DNA of 64,000 nt from Phorcus lineatus (taxonomy: Eukaryota > Mollusca > Gastropoda > Trochida > Trochidae). Location: contig OV121088.1 in NCBI GenBank assembly GCA_921293015.1, forward strand, positions 39,370,836 through 39,434,835. The letters are read 5' to 3'. The notes under the pieces are model-generated. The model had not been told where the DNA came from. It did not search any database and worked only from the letters and a program-made list of their open reading frames with translations. The translations under genes and the position numbers were made by a program. Shown piece after piece: positions 36,790-47,976 of the stretch (position 1 is its first letter; the number at the start of each line of letters is the position of its first letter).

Positions 36790-37085
36790 TAAATAAGCAA
36801 GCATGGGAACAACAGGTTACATGTGAACAGCAAAGCACTTGCATTGAGCTCTTTGTGTTCTTTCTTTGTGGACATTGATGGAGAAGGTTAGCAATCCTTT
36901 ATTCCCTATCTCGATTTGAGTAAAGAGCATTGATTGCTTGTGCCTCCAGAACTGAAAACTTTATACTTTAAAGAAAACCCTACAATCCATCATTTGGATA
37001 TCTTATCCAAAACAAATGTTATCTTCAAAGACAATGGACTTGCTTTCGACATACATGATTACGTTGAATATTGAATATGCATTTC
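36790..37085 (+). repeat. block e, second copy
   Basis: The counterpart of 30120-30425, about 6.68 kb downstream. An insertion of about 25 bases after 'tttgtggaca' distinguishes it. Confidence 0.7.
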
Positions 37086-37924
37086 AACTGCTGAAAATAT
37101 TATTTTTCTTAGTTCACAACACATTATCATTGCAAGTATTCTAAATCAAAATAATGTACTGTAGACATACTTCTATAAATGTATAGCAGGGAAACCGACA
37201 GCCTCTTTCATCATTTACTAAATACTTTATTTCATGAAGACTGGACGAATGTGTTTACAAGAATAACTAACACATAACTTTTTGAAAGTTTATATGATGT
37301 CCTTTATCGATGGCGATGTGTATTCTTAATGTGTTGAATTTATTGTTATTGAAATGGAATCTACAATTATTGCATAGAGCTCTTTATATTTTGGTTATAA
37401 GCATAATTAAAGGCTGTTCACAAGCCCACTGCATATGTTTATGTTACCAAATGACAATTCGGATTTGACTTATGACATATAATGGATTCCTTGCCATGTC
37501 AACACAATTGTCAGAATTTGTATCCTCAAAGATTAATCAGAGACTGTTGCAGATCAAACTCGGTGGTAGTTGGTATGACCAAATTATGGCCGAAATACAA
37601 TGGTTGTATTTCACATGATGTTGCGGTTTGGAAAACGAACATGCTGATTTGTTTAAAATATTACCCTAGTGATTTTATCAAAGTATATTTAAATCATTTC
37701 AGGCAAAAGGTTTTTGGTACAACCTTTACTCCATGATACAATATTAAGTTTATCTAATATCGACTGAATCAATTTTGCCAATTTGAATGAGAATAGAGAC
37801 AATGTAAACTAAGCATAGTTTGAATTCTCACTTTTAAATAATCTTCCTCATTCAAAACATGCCCTTCTAATTGCTTTAACTGACTTTTGACTGATTCCGA
37901 TCGTGTCTTATCGAATTTTCTCGT
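37086..37924. other. non-coding stretch
   Basis: The 84-codon plus frame at 37482-37736 has no motif I recognise. Confidence 0.45.
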
Positions 37925-38175
37925 TACGATGAAATAAACCTTGAAACATTAAAGCAAAGATTTAAACCCACGAGTGGCAAAAGGGCGGGCTATCCCCATA
38001 CGTCAGCCAGAAGGGTTAAACTTCCCAAGGCATGGTACAGAGAGGAGTTAATTAGTGTCCAATGCCAACTGACCAAGGCCAAGATTGCTAACCTGATACA
38101 AATCATTTATTGTTGTTCTTGATGACTTAATCGATAAGCTCTTAGATGGTCACTTCATCATGCTGAATGTACACT
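37925..38175 (+). repeat. block f, first copy
   Basis: This matches 40180-40430 with long shared words: 'atggt.cagagagagttaa', 'tagtgtcc', 'caactgaccaaggcca', 'tttattgttgttcttgatga' and 'atggtcacttcatca'. It is less AT-rich than its surroundings. No frame is open through both copies. Confidence 0.85.
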
Positions 38176-38479
38176 GGTCTAGTCGTTCAGCTGAAGAGAC
38201 AAAGTCTACAATCTACTCCTCAGTAGTAGCCTCAGCTATGTTTCGTGGGCGAAATGGAGTAATGATAAAAATAACAGTTATTACAAATGTTTGGACTTGG
38301 TATGGCTTAGAGTAAGTGAACTTAGTCAGAAATATAAAAATAATAAATAATCTATTCTCCTTGATTTTTCCTGCATACTTTTACTATTTAGTACTCTTGG
38401 GACATTCACAAAATCGTTCAACTAAAAATAAAGTATAACAGATGTTAGATACAGAGCATGAGGTAACGATTCAACTTCT

Positions 38480-38775
38480 GTACTTCTTGCTGGATGTTTG
38501 GGATAGTCCTATAAGAAGTTCGTATAAAACGACATTGAAATTAGATATCTTAGTTTTTACTTTTTGAACCAAACTGGGTTTGCACATGTTTACCATCCAT
38601 GTACTGTTTGTCTGAAGCTACCCGATGTCTGAGATGTTTCGGTAATTTGATCTGATCGTGAACGTCAGCAGGAATGTAGACATCGTTGATGTGATTACAG
38701 TGGACATTGTTGTTATGCTGGTAGATCCTATTGTTGATGTTGATTCATGCTGTACAGGAAAAGGGTCTAGATTGA
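38480..38775 (+). repeat. block g, first copy
   Basis: This matches 41220-41535: 'acgacattgaaat', 'gaccaaa.tg.gtttgca', 'tgtctgagatgtt', 'ctgatcgt.aacgtcag', 'gttgatgtgattaca' and 'ggacattgttgtta'. Together with block f it forms a tandem pair with a period of about 2.25-2.75 kb. Confidence 0.85.
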
Positions 38776-39217
38776 TCATCATTAATTAAAGCAATCAAAT
38801 GAAGAGTCTAATGTTACTAATTAGGGTCACAATTGTTTTAATGTTATGCCAAGTAATACATTTACCATTTATTTTAAAACTCAGGTTGTGAGTGAATTCA
38901 GAGGATCGTTGGATATTCGCTATGAATTCAACTTTAGGGTATAATTAATTACACCTGAGTAATCAAAATACCCCATTTAAATGGGCTATCGTAGTTAAAG
39001 ATTATCTGTGTTAACTTTCCTTCTAACTTTACATAAGATTACAAACCACATAATGATCTACGATTATTTCGATGTTTTCTCCCAGGAGGTCTGTAGGTAC
39101 AATTACAAATAGAAAGATCTTATCTTAGGTAAGTAGGTATTTGATTCAAATACCGATAGCAGTTACGTAAACAATGCTATCTTTGATCACAATCCAAACA
39201 CAATCCAATGACAACAA
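38776..39217. other. non-coding stretch
   Basis: No gene recognised. Confidence 0.5.
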
Positions 39218-39640
39218 ATGTCACTGTCACTCACGTACCGTATAAAAATGAACATTTGGAACGTTTGGTGTTACAAGAGGAGACCTCCGAGTAGTTTGAA
39301 ACGTTATTGTTGGACCGTTCACCGGTTCATTGTCGTAGTTCTAAAACTTTTAAAACTTCTTGCTCCCCGTAAAGTACATACATACACAGCAAGGAAAGAT
39401 ACATTAATAAGAGCTCTTGCGTATACAGAAAGGAAAGACATATTAATAAGAGCTCTTGCCTTTACAGAAAGGAAAGGCACATTAATAAGAGTTCGTGCTT
39501 TATTCTCTTTTACAGTGTTTGTATTTCAATATCATAAATATATTATAAGATTATCATATCACATAACCATATCAAATTATCATATTATCAAAAAGACTGT
39601 TTTTCATTTCATCTATATGTTTGTGACATTATGTATTTAA
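39218..39640 (+). CDS. 140-codon ORF with in-frame 13-residue repeats, doubtful gene
   Basis: The longest ATG-started frame in the window, tied with the Tc1 fragment. It opens MSLSLTYRIKMN. At about residues 56-95 it holds three tandem 13-residue repeats (TARKDTLIRALAY, TERKDILIRALAF, TERKGTLIRVRAL), encoded by a 39-bp minisatellite whose length keeps the frame. The C-terminal third is hydrophobic, with Phe, Ile, Tyr and His runs, and could be one or two membrane-like stretches. I see no signal peptide, known domain, promoter or splice context. The repeat itself explains why the frame stays open. Most likely a chance ORF; a lineage-specific small protein is the alternative. Confidence 0.2.
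   Translation: MSLSLTYRIKMNIWNVWCYKRRPPSSLKRYCWTVHRFIVVVLKLLKLLAPRKVHTYTARKDTLIRALAYTERKDILIRALAFTERKGTLIRVRALFSFTVFVFQYHKYIIRLSYHITISNYHIIKKTVFHFIYMFVTLCI
39386..39502. repeat. 39-bp tandem repeat, three copies
   Basis: Units start at 39386, 39425 and 39464 with 'acag.aaggaaag' and continue 'cattaataagagctcttgc'. The third copy is slightly diverged at its end (gttcgtgc). Confidence 0.95.
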
Positions 39641-40179
39641 TTTGTTTCTTTTGTAAGTACATTAGGTTCATCGGGAAATAACGTTTGAAAAGTAGGAATG
39701 TATTTGTAAGACTATATAATGATCTGCATTTAACAAGCCTTGTATGCTTTTAGCTATATTTTTTCATGTCCATCGAAATCCGTCATACACTAGTTATTAT
39801 GTCATTACCGACTAATGATTCGACTTAAAATTTACATTGTTATGTTGAAGTCCAGATTGCAAAGTGCGGTTGAACTGAACAGTTTAAACAACCCTGTTCG
39901 TTTATCACGAAATGTCGCCTTTAAAAAAAAGGATTTTGTAGTCATTTAATGTCTCTTCGTTGTTATCCATGTCGTATTTCTATCCTCTGATTCAGGACAA
40001 TTGTACTTCATTTTTATTGGATAATTACGCTATAAAAGCATCCAAACGGTATAATTTTCTATAAAAACTTAGTTTACTGAAGTTGACCAAGCAAGTTATT
40101 TTACACATGATTTCAACATACTGTAACAAAGTTTCATAAAAGTTCTACTTGATTAGGATCATTTCTTCTACAAAGGCGA
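39641..40179. other. non-coding stretch between f/g pairs
   Basis: No gene recognised. Confidence 0.5.
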
Positions 40180-40430
40180 TGGCTTAAAATGAAATAAACA
40201 TTGGAGCAATGATTAATATCCAGCATGGCAATGGAGCTCGCTGATCACATATGTCAAACCAGCAGTTAAACTGTCCAAGAAATGGTTCAGAGAAGAGTTA
40301 AGTAGTGTCCGGCACCAACTGACCAAGGTCACCGTTTCGGACCTGATAGCATCCGTTTATTGTTGTTCTTGATGACTTGATCGATAGGTATTTCGATGGT
40401 CACTTCATCAAGCTGCAGATAAACGTGACA
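40180..40430 (+). repeat. block f, second copy
   Basis: The counterpart of 37925-38175. A 'gtttattgttgttcttgatg' run is identical in both. Confidence 0.85.
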
Positions 40431-41219
40431 TGTCGTTTAAGTATGTAGCTTCTGCTTTCCACTCCTGATGCCCACATCTGTATGAACAATGTGCAAATAT
40501 AAGTCCTGCTTCATGACTGTGTATATATAGGAGCCTTTTATAAGTCGTGGTCCACATTCAGCAAGTCTAGATTTACTGATTACACATATGAAATTAGGAG
40601 CCCAACGAAAAAAAAATATTATGGATAAAGGAACAGAAAATTATTAAAATTTTTCATTTACTAAATTTTAGTCTATGCAAATATGAGAAAAGGGATTTGC
40701 AACAAACTTAGACTAGAAAGATCTCAGTTTCGTTTTCAAAGTTCAGCATGCCAAATGTTATCATTGCAATGCATGAATTAATGATAACAATCTTTTTTTA
40801 TACAGCGACAACAAAATACGTACATACATTCTTCCATAAGGTAGCATATGCTTCGAGACATGATCTTTTAATAAGAAAGTGGCTGTTACACAGAAACCGT
40901 GAGAAATTTCATTCGTCATAGTTTTAGAATATGATTTGTTATGTAAATGTATCCATTTTTACCTTAAAATGATCATAGTATCTTTACTTTGCAATCTAGA
41001 TTATGGGTGTTGTGTTTAAACGGTTTTTATGATATTATAATTATTGATATTTCCCAATATTAAATGATCAAGTCGATTGATGAATCATACAGTTTATCGT
41101 AATGTATTGAATACATGCCATGAAGCTAGCTTTGTTAGCTTTTTGGTGTAAATTATAATTATATATTTCAGGTTTCATTAATCACTGTAGAAGTAACCAT
41201 TAAAATTCTATAGGATATT
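40431..41219. other. non-coding stretch
   Basis: AT-rich, no gene recognised. Confidence 0.5.
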
Positions 41220-41535
41220 TCCTAATGAAAGGTGAATTTGGAAACGTCCTGTATAAAGATTCAGTAGAAAAATGACATTGAAATCAAATTACTACTATTT
41301 CTATTTGGACCAAAGTGAGTTTGCAAACGTTGACATCCGTGTATTGTTTGTGTTTGCCCGAAGCTCCCCAATGTCTGAGATGTTACAGTAAATTAGGCTG
41401 ATCGTCAACGTCAGAAAGTATCGCAGACACTGTTGATGTGATTACACTGGACATTGTTGTTACTCTGATGGGGATGGCGAGACACCGACTGTGGATGAAG
41501 ATGTATCTGCTCTTGATCTTACTACTGACTGAAGG
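41220..41535 (+). repeat. block g, second copy
   Basis: The counterpart of 38480-38775. A 68-codon minus frame (41383-41589) overlaps it and is not maintained in the first copy. Confidence 0.85.
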
Positions 41536-44500
41536 ATGTAGATTGATGTATCGCCATCTACAGCTGAGTAGAGTAATGGCGTCTGACACAACTGGGACTA
41601 AGTGAAGAAACCTCCCGTTGACTTAACGTATGAGTTAATTATCTCATGATTAGCTAACCGATTCCATCGATTCTTATTCCATTGAGATCGATTCCAGTGA
41701 CTTACCATCCTTTATAATGACAGTTAACATATATTAAACTTATATGTTAACCAATCGACGTCATCTATTCCTATGACATCATTTCTATGATCGTACAGTT
41801 AAACTGATAGTAGATTGTAGAAGTTAACATTGACTCTTCAGTTAAACGACTTAACATTTACTGCATCATGAAATTTGGCTAGGATTCATTAACATTTAAA
41901 AATGTTGATTAAAGGTTGTCTTAAAGTGACACAGAGTATGTTTAATGATTTTTTCATGTTCCTTAAATAAGGGCGAAATTACCATATGTCCTCAATTTAA
42001 TTCAAATTGCTTTCCTAACTCGAACGTTATCTCTAGAATTCTAAAATTGTGCTATTCAATGAAAACTTTTGCCATTTTAATGAAAAATAAAAAAAACGGC
42101 TATATATTTGTCAGGACGTAAATATTCTGCGTACATTTTACATTTATATTAGTTAAAGGTCCTGATCAATACTACCAATCCATATTTACATTTGTGTCTA
42201 CTGTAAATAAGTTTCCAAAATTACGTTTGAGTCATTGACGCGCGTCATTGTCCGGTTTTCGATTACAAATCGAGACTTTAACCAGTTTTTTTGTCACTAT
42301 TCTGAACTAAAAAGCACCAAGATGCTTTTTTTGGAAAACAACCATCACGATAAAATAACACCATTCATGAAGTTTGGCATATTTGACTCCAACAACATAC
42401 TCTATGGCCCTTTGAGCTCAATTATCCGCTCAGGTTATGCCAACCCCTATCAAGTTTATTTCTGTACACTTCATGTTGTTTTATGCAACATTATGCAATT
42501 TATATCTTTAATTTTTATAACATATGAGTCTCATCTTTCCGTATATTAAAACGCACATACCTCAAAAGTTGTTTGAGATTGAAATAAACTTAGTTATTAA
42601 AAGATGGAACAGGAACATATTTTGTATATTTAGTCAGTGATATAAAGGTGCTCACATGTTTCAAGAAGTTTTTTCTTCTCATTATGATTAAGTGCATGTA
42701 GTCTTATATCATTCTGTATGCAAGCTTGACAAGTAAGACAGTTTATAGCTAGTTTCCCTAATATCTTATTTCTAAAACTAGTTTAATGATGTTTAAAATC
42801 GGGACCGTAAGTAACCTATCAAGTCTGTGCACTGTGAAGTTCCCCCTGTCTATTGAGTATTTCAAACTTGCCAACAATACATGACACACTTCTTTTGTCC
42901 TTACTTATCAATATCAAGGTGATTTGTGTTAAAATCTTAACTGGAACTGAACTAAATTCTATGACTTGATAGTCAACTTCAGATAACATTAACAGATAAA
43001 AATTCTTAAAACCTGTGCTTTACCAAATTCGTCAATTGACGATTCTATTGATCCTCAGTATATGTAACGTTAAGCAAATACGAGTCTTTATAATAATATT
43101 CACCCTAAATAATATTTGTACATCTGTAAACGTATGATATTACTCTGCATATTTAAACTCGAGTTCAAACTAAACCTACACAAGCGTGAGCAGGAGAGTA
43201 ATAAGGGCTGTGGAGAATCCATCAATACTTCATCACGTGTTCTGTAGACCAATCCATAGTGAGGGCAAATGTTAAATTACGATTAGCCCAGACTAGGGAT
43301 AAAGTCATTTCCATTTTAATTTCATCGGACGTGACAGGTTATTTATTCCGAACACGTGTTGCTCTCCTGTGTCAATAATCAGGGTTTGTACAACCATTAG
43401 ACTAATACACGACCAATACTTAGGCATATTTCTAAGACAGTAGGTCCCATTAATGGGAATTCAATTAGGTAGGAGCAATTTTCCTTCGTTTATTTCAAGC
43501 TCAAGTTTTAAGCTGTTTTTCCTGGATTGGAGTAACGTCCTATTGGATCTCGGTGTAGTTTCGTGAATGTTGTCCTGGCTACATAGTTTTTAGGCATAGG
43601 CATACAAGATTCATACTCAGATTATACCAAAATTATATTTCCAAGTGTAGTTCCATTATCATGCAATGTACCAGTGTAAGCATAAACAAATCGGATATAT
43701 TAAAAAGCTTCATATTGGCTTCCAGTTACTCGTCCAGGAATTACTGGATTTTGAAATTTGGATTTTGTTCCCATGTTGTATATGTATTTTCTAATTCTAG
43801 GTGTCCCATAAGCCATGATATATTTTAAGTTCATTAATTCATTTATATTTCCATAGACTTTTTCAAATAGCGCAAACATCATGATAATGCCCAAATGTGC
43901 TTTGTTTTTAAAGGGACAGTAGCATGTTTTTGAATATTTTTATTTCTTCAAATTTCCCCTTATAAAACGCAGTCTATTCCTAATGTATTATCGTCAGAGG
44001 GTCAAACATCATGTTACTCAACCCTTTTATCCGTTGTCTTTGAAATTAGAAAACAAATCTAGTAAACAGCAAAAACCAATAGTGACCATATTTGTGTGAA
44101 CATCTTTTAATCATTTGAGGTAGGGAAATGAATTTTCATTGCTTGACTGGAAATGGTAGGTTCGTTTTAGAACTGCCTTTTATGATTGAAGAATATGTCT
44201 TGCAATTTGTAACATTTATTTTCGTTTTCGTGAGAGATCGTTATATGTCTAAAACATCGTGCCAGTGCCCCTTACTCTGCCATTCACTACACTTTTTTCA
44301 ACAGCTCCTTGTTCACAACTTGGTGTGTAATTCACTTAAACACGAAGTATCTTCGTTTATTATATATATCAGTTATTGAAAGGAAAGGAAAAATATAAAA
44401 GTTCTTAGCCCACTTTGGCGTCAGCGACAGATGACGTCATAGGCTTGCAATAATGACATGTGAAGATTTTAAGGGTTTGCGGTACTTGGGTAATTAATAA

Positions 44501-47300
44501 TGATATTAGGAATACAATTTAGTACAAAAACAATATTGCACCACTAAGCTATTAGTACCTTACATCAGCATAAATATACAAAGTTTGAGGCAAAACCGAT
44601 TATTCATCAGAAATCGTAGATCAGGAATTGCGAGTTTTTTATATCACGAGTGGAAGGAAGCCACGAGCTTAAATGTCTGCAATATGATTTCCATGGTAGT
44701 AGCTGGGTTTCGTCAGGTTGAGGAAGACAAAAGTGTGATGTCCTGTGAAGTGATAGGTATAATCAAATCTAAGATGATAGGTTTGACGTGTTCGCCTCTC
44801 TCATCATTCCATCTCGGGGTTCATTAAGCTCTGGAATCTTAAGCCAAAATTTGTCCAATTCTGTCCCAAGATAGCAAACAATAGAGCAAATACTCCAAAT
44901 GAAATTAACCTACCTCCGGTTGCAAATTAAAAGATTCCACATCTGTGCTTGGAGAGAATCCTCTTGGGGTTGCTTCCTCAATTTCAAAACCTCATCGCGG
45001 AAGTTGGGAGTTCATCTCGGATATATATCGACCTACGATTGCTTGATGCTTTAGTTACTGTAAGATCTTTATTTGACCCAGTTGGCTGTGTATGCAGGAC
45101 CGCTAGGGTGAGGTAGCTATGGGAGGCAATATAATTACCTCGTAAGTGAATCACAGCTCGCAAGCTGGTTGTCTTTCAGCGAGGTCCTGGTGAGGATTAA
45201 CGTGCACAAATAACGCCTATTACTCCTCAGTTTAGATTGTCTCACTCAGCGCCCTGACCCGAGGTTAAAGGTGAAGTGTCAACCTCAGTTATCATATTAA
45301 GGTAAACAATAATGAAATATCATCGATAATTTTCAAACTTACGGATAACGATGTGACGACAGATTGGAAATAGATAGAAGTTTTCGTCGAGGTCAAGGCC
45401 GCACTATCAATCAGCGCTTCAAAAACTTGACCTTCTTTAAGAAATTATTTTAATTTTTAAACTCTGTGGTTTTACATCAAGTTCTACCGTTTAATGAGAT
45501 GAAAACAATAATGATGAGAAGAGGAAATATGATATTTAATTAAAATGAGAAGATGTGAAAACATCAAATTGACGACATGTGAAGGTCACATGCTAGCTTG
45601 AGGATACTCTCCGTCGAGTCATGTTCTCCAGTCCTAGCTTGTTACGACCCAAAAGATTTGGGGAATCATTATGCAATCAGCAGCTATCGTTTTAAAATGA
45701 AGATGCTGACCGTTATTGTCAGGAGGACTAGCTTAAAGTAATTTATCTGTGCAAAAGCACATATCTCTTGCAAAAAATGATAATGAGACTTTATGGCTAA
45801 AAAACTTCTTTATTCTGCATTGGCATTAGAGATTGTTTATCCATTAAAAGTGTCATTAACTTCATCACTCAAAATTCTAAAATGCCATTGACATACGACT
45901 ATTTCTCTTTCAAAAACATGTAAACAAAAAGCGTATAAAGCAATCATAAAGACAGGGAAATGTCATATCTAAAAATATTGCTTTCAGATTGTCTAGATAA
46001 TAACAGATTTCGGTTTCAAAGCTACCTTTTTTCTAACTTTTACACAGAAGTTCTCGTTATTACGTGACTATCTTCAAATATTGGACTTATTTAAACAACT
46101 ATGTTAGTTACATTGATTATAAGTTACCAGATGTCACAAGTTTGCAGTTTGGCCACTATTTTACTACTATATTTACGTTCAGTAAAACTGCAAGGGGTAT
46201 CACACTGATCATCCCATTTAAAAGAAATTTCAGAACTTCAGTGATTGTCATTAGTATAAGTCTTCCTCTCTTGTTCCTTGTAAGAATTCTTAAAGGCCAT
46301 CTCTACATTAAATCAGAAACCGCTTTATGAAATTATATATAGTGGATTATGTTTTCATCGGCCAAATGTCACCACAAACAAAAAGGAAATTAGTTTGACT
46401 TTTTGATGGTTTGCGGCGTCAGTGTAAACAAGGCATTCTTAAAACTGCTATGCAGAAATAAGAATAAAGCATTTCCCTTTGAAAAACATTTTCTATTTCA
46501 GGTTAACTTTTTGCATGTGTCTGGAGATAGTGAAAGCAATGTACTCCCGTTGGAGACTACCCGTGACGGTTGAGGGACGAGCACTTCGATTCCTTCTCTT
46601 TGAACTCTTGCTTCCATTTATCCTCTAAGTATGCCTTTTGTCGGGTCTGAGTTCAAATAGAATGTCTTCTTTATGAAACAATATGCCTTCCCTTTAAGCC
46701 GCGATCGATATTCAAGACGTTATGTTTGCCAAATTCCAAATTCGTTCACCGACCGAGTTCATGAATACAGAAATGGGTCGGCAAATGTGCCTTGAACTGG
46801 AGAGCTTCATTTCACACCAATTAAACTTGATGTTCAAAGGAAATCGTTGAAATTTATGTATGAATAACGAAATTATTACAGACGGAATAGTTTATTGACC
46901 AAGTATCAAGGTATGGAATGAGTGGCTACCCAATTGGGTTCTTTTAAATGGTTTCGCAAACTCTCAGCGCCTAGAAACGAGATGAGGAGTGAATCCTCAT
47001 TTCACGGCATGGCTCTCCCCCGTCGTTGAAGAAAACCTCGCTAACTTGTTTGTCTCTTATACACTTAGGCCCCGAGTTGTAAAGAAAAGGAAATAAAAAC
47101 ATTACTTGGTAAATCGGGCGAGAGTACTAGGAGGGAAGGAATTGATGAATATCTAGCAGTGAGTTAGAAACTTGCAAACATTTTCTACACTAGAGGGTCT
47201 CTGTCGCGAGTAATGCAGATTGATAGTTAGTAATTCTGAAACACGAGTGTTAACATTACCTTGGGGCAAGAACCACACCGCAACATTCCCCTTTTTGTTT
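41536..47300. other. long non-coding stretch upstream of the troponin-like exon
   Basis: No gene is supported. Frames of 64-104 codons (for example 42235-42549 and 46064-46330) lack motifs. Some segments are less AT-rich (about 44800-45300 and 46500-47250), as might be expected of regulatory DNA or old repeats. A single full CRE palindrome lies at 44432-44439. Confidence 0.45.
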
Positions 47301-47890
47301 CTCATGGTTTAATTACATCGTAGCGTGCCTCCAACTTGGACCACAAGATTTGAGAAGGAGATGAAATTATGCTTAGACAGAGAAACATACCAATTTCGAC
47401 CCGAGGTCTTTCCGCCAGACAAACCAAACTTGACCAACGTGGATATTATTGAAATAGTTTTGCTATGAAATCCACTTAGGCCGATTAATACTGTGTACAT
47501 AGTATTCCTGGAGCTTTTACCTCGATTATAACCACGTGGCCAACAGTTCCTTGCAGTACCAACACGAACAGACCATCGACATATTGATCCAGTCAAATAC
47601 TGATAGAAACATTCTGTTCAAGATATGTTTTACTAGTACTATGTCTGTCAATGCAAACGCGAATGCTAACCCCCAGGAGAGATTTCATTAAAACTCGATC
47701 ATGTAATAATCTCCACCCCGGACCGTGTTCCTCCAAATCCCGTTTTCTTTTCCGTCCTGCCCCGTTTTCCGATCGATACGCTCTCAATGAAGCGCTAAAC
47801 ACTGTCCAATCTACCGGAGAGCCTCAGCAGGAATTTCGTGAGCGTTTGTGGGGTGACAGAGCGTATATGCATCGCCCGCTCAGGCTATGG
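47301..47890. other. GC-richer proximal upstream region
   Basis: The base composition rises toward the candidate start exon. Three overlapping frames (47309-47596 minus, 47593-47802 minus, 47651-47980 plus) of 69-109 codons are a by-product of fewer stops in GC-richer DNA. The plus frame runs into the candidate exon in frame, so an N-terminally longer product cannot be excluded, but its residues show no domain. A cacgtg E-box lies at about 47534-47539. Confidence 0.35.
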
Positions 47891-47893
47891 TCA

Positions 47894-47899
47894 TATAAG
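47894..47899 (+). promoter_or_regulatory. TATA-like box of the candidate troponin T promoter
   Basis: The sequence tataag lies 51 bases upstream of the ATG at 47945. Initiation 25-32 bases downstream would fall near 47920-47930 and give a 5' leader of only 15-25 bases. An upstream untranslated exon joined by splicing is the alternative. Confidence 0.35.
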
Positions 47900-47944
47900 C
47901 ATGCTTATTGTGCTTCGGACCTCCGGATATTATTGCTTGCTAAA

Positions 47945-47976
47945 ATGTCGGATGATGAATACTCGGACGGCGCTGA
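47945..47976 (+). CDS. probable first coding exon of troponin T
   Basis: An ATG with A at -3 opens ten codons, MSDDEYSDGA, plus two bases (GA). It is followed directly by a consensus 5' splice donor, gtgagtac, at 47977-47984; read-through would stop after one more codon. Invertebrate troponin T proteins commonly start with MSDDEEY-like acidic residues, with a very short first coding exon followed by a large intron and an acidic, alternatively spliced N-terminal region. The match of start, acidic run, TATA box and donor is what supports the call. Troponin T is the tropomyosin-binding subunit of the thin-filament troponin complex in muscle. The exon ends in phase 2, so the next exon must supply one base (G or A for Glu). 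I could not find that exon in the remaining 16 kb. Another small acidic protein could start the same way. Confidence 0.45.

Noticed and set aside
47309..47802. Minus-strand ORFs of 95 and 69 codons upstream of the troponin-like exon
   Set aside because: The region is GC-richer and has fewer stops by chance. A plus-strand frame is equally open and no motif is visible.
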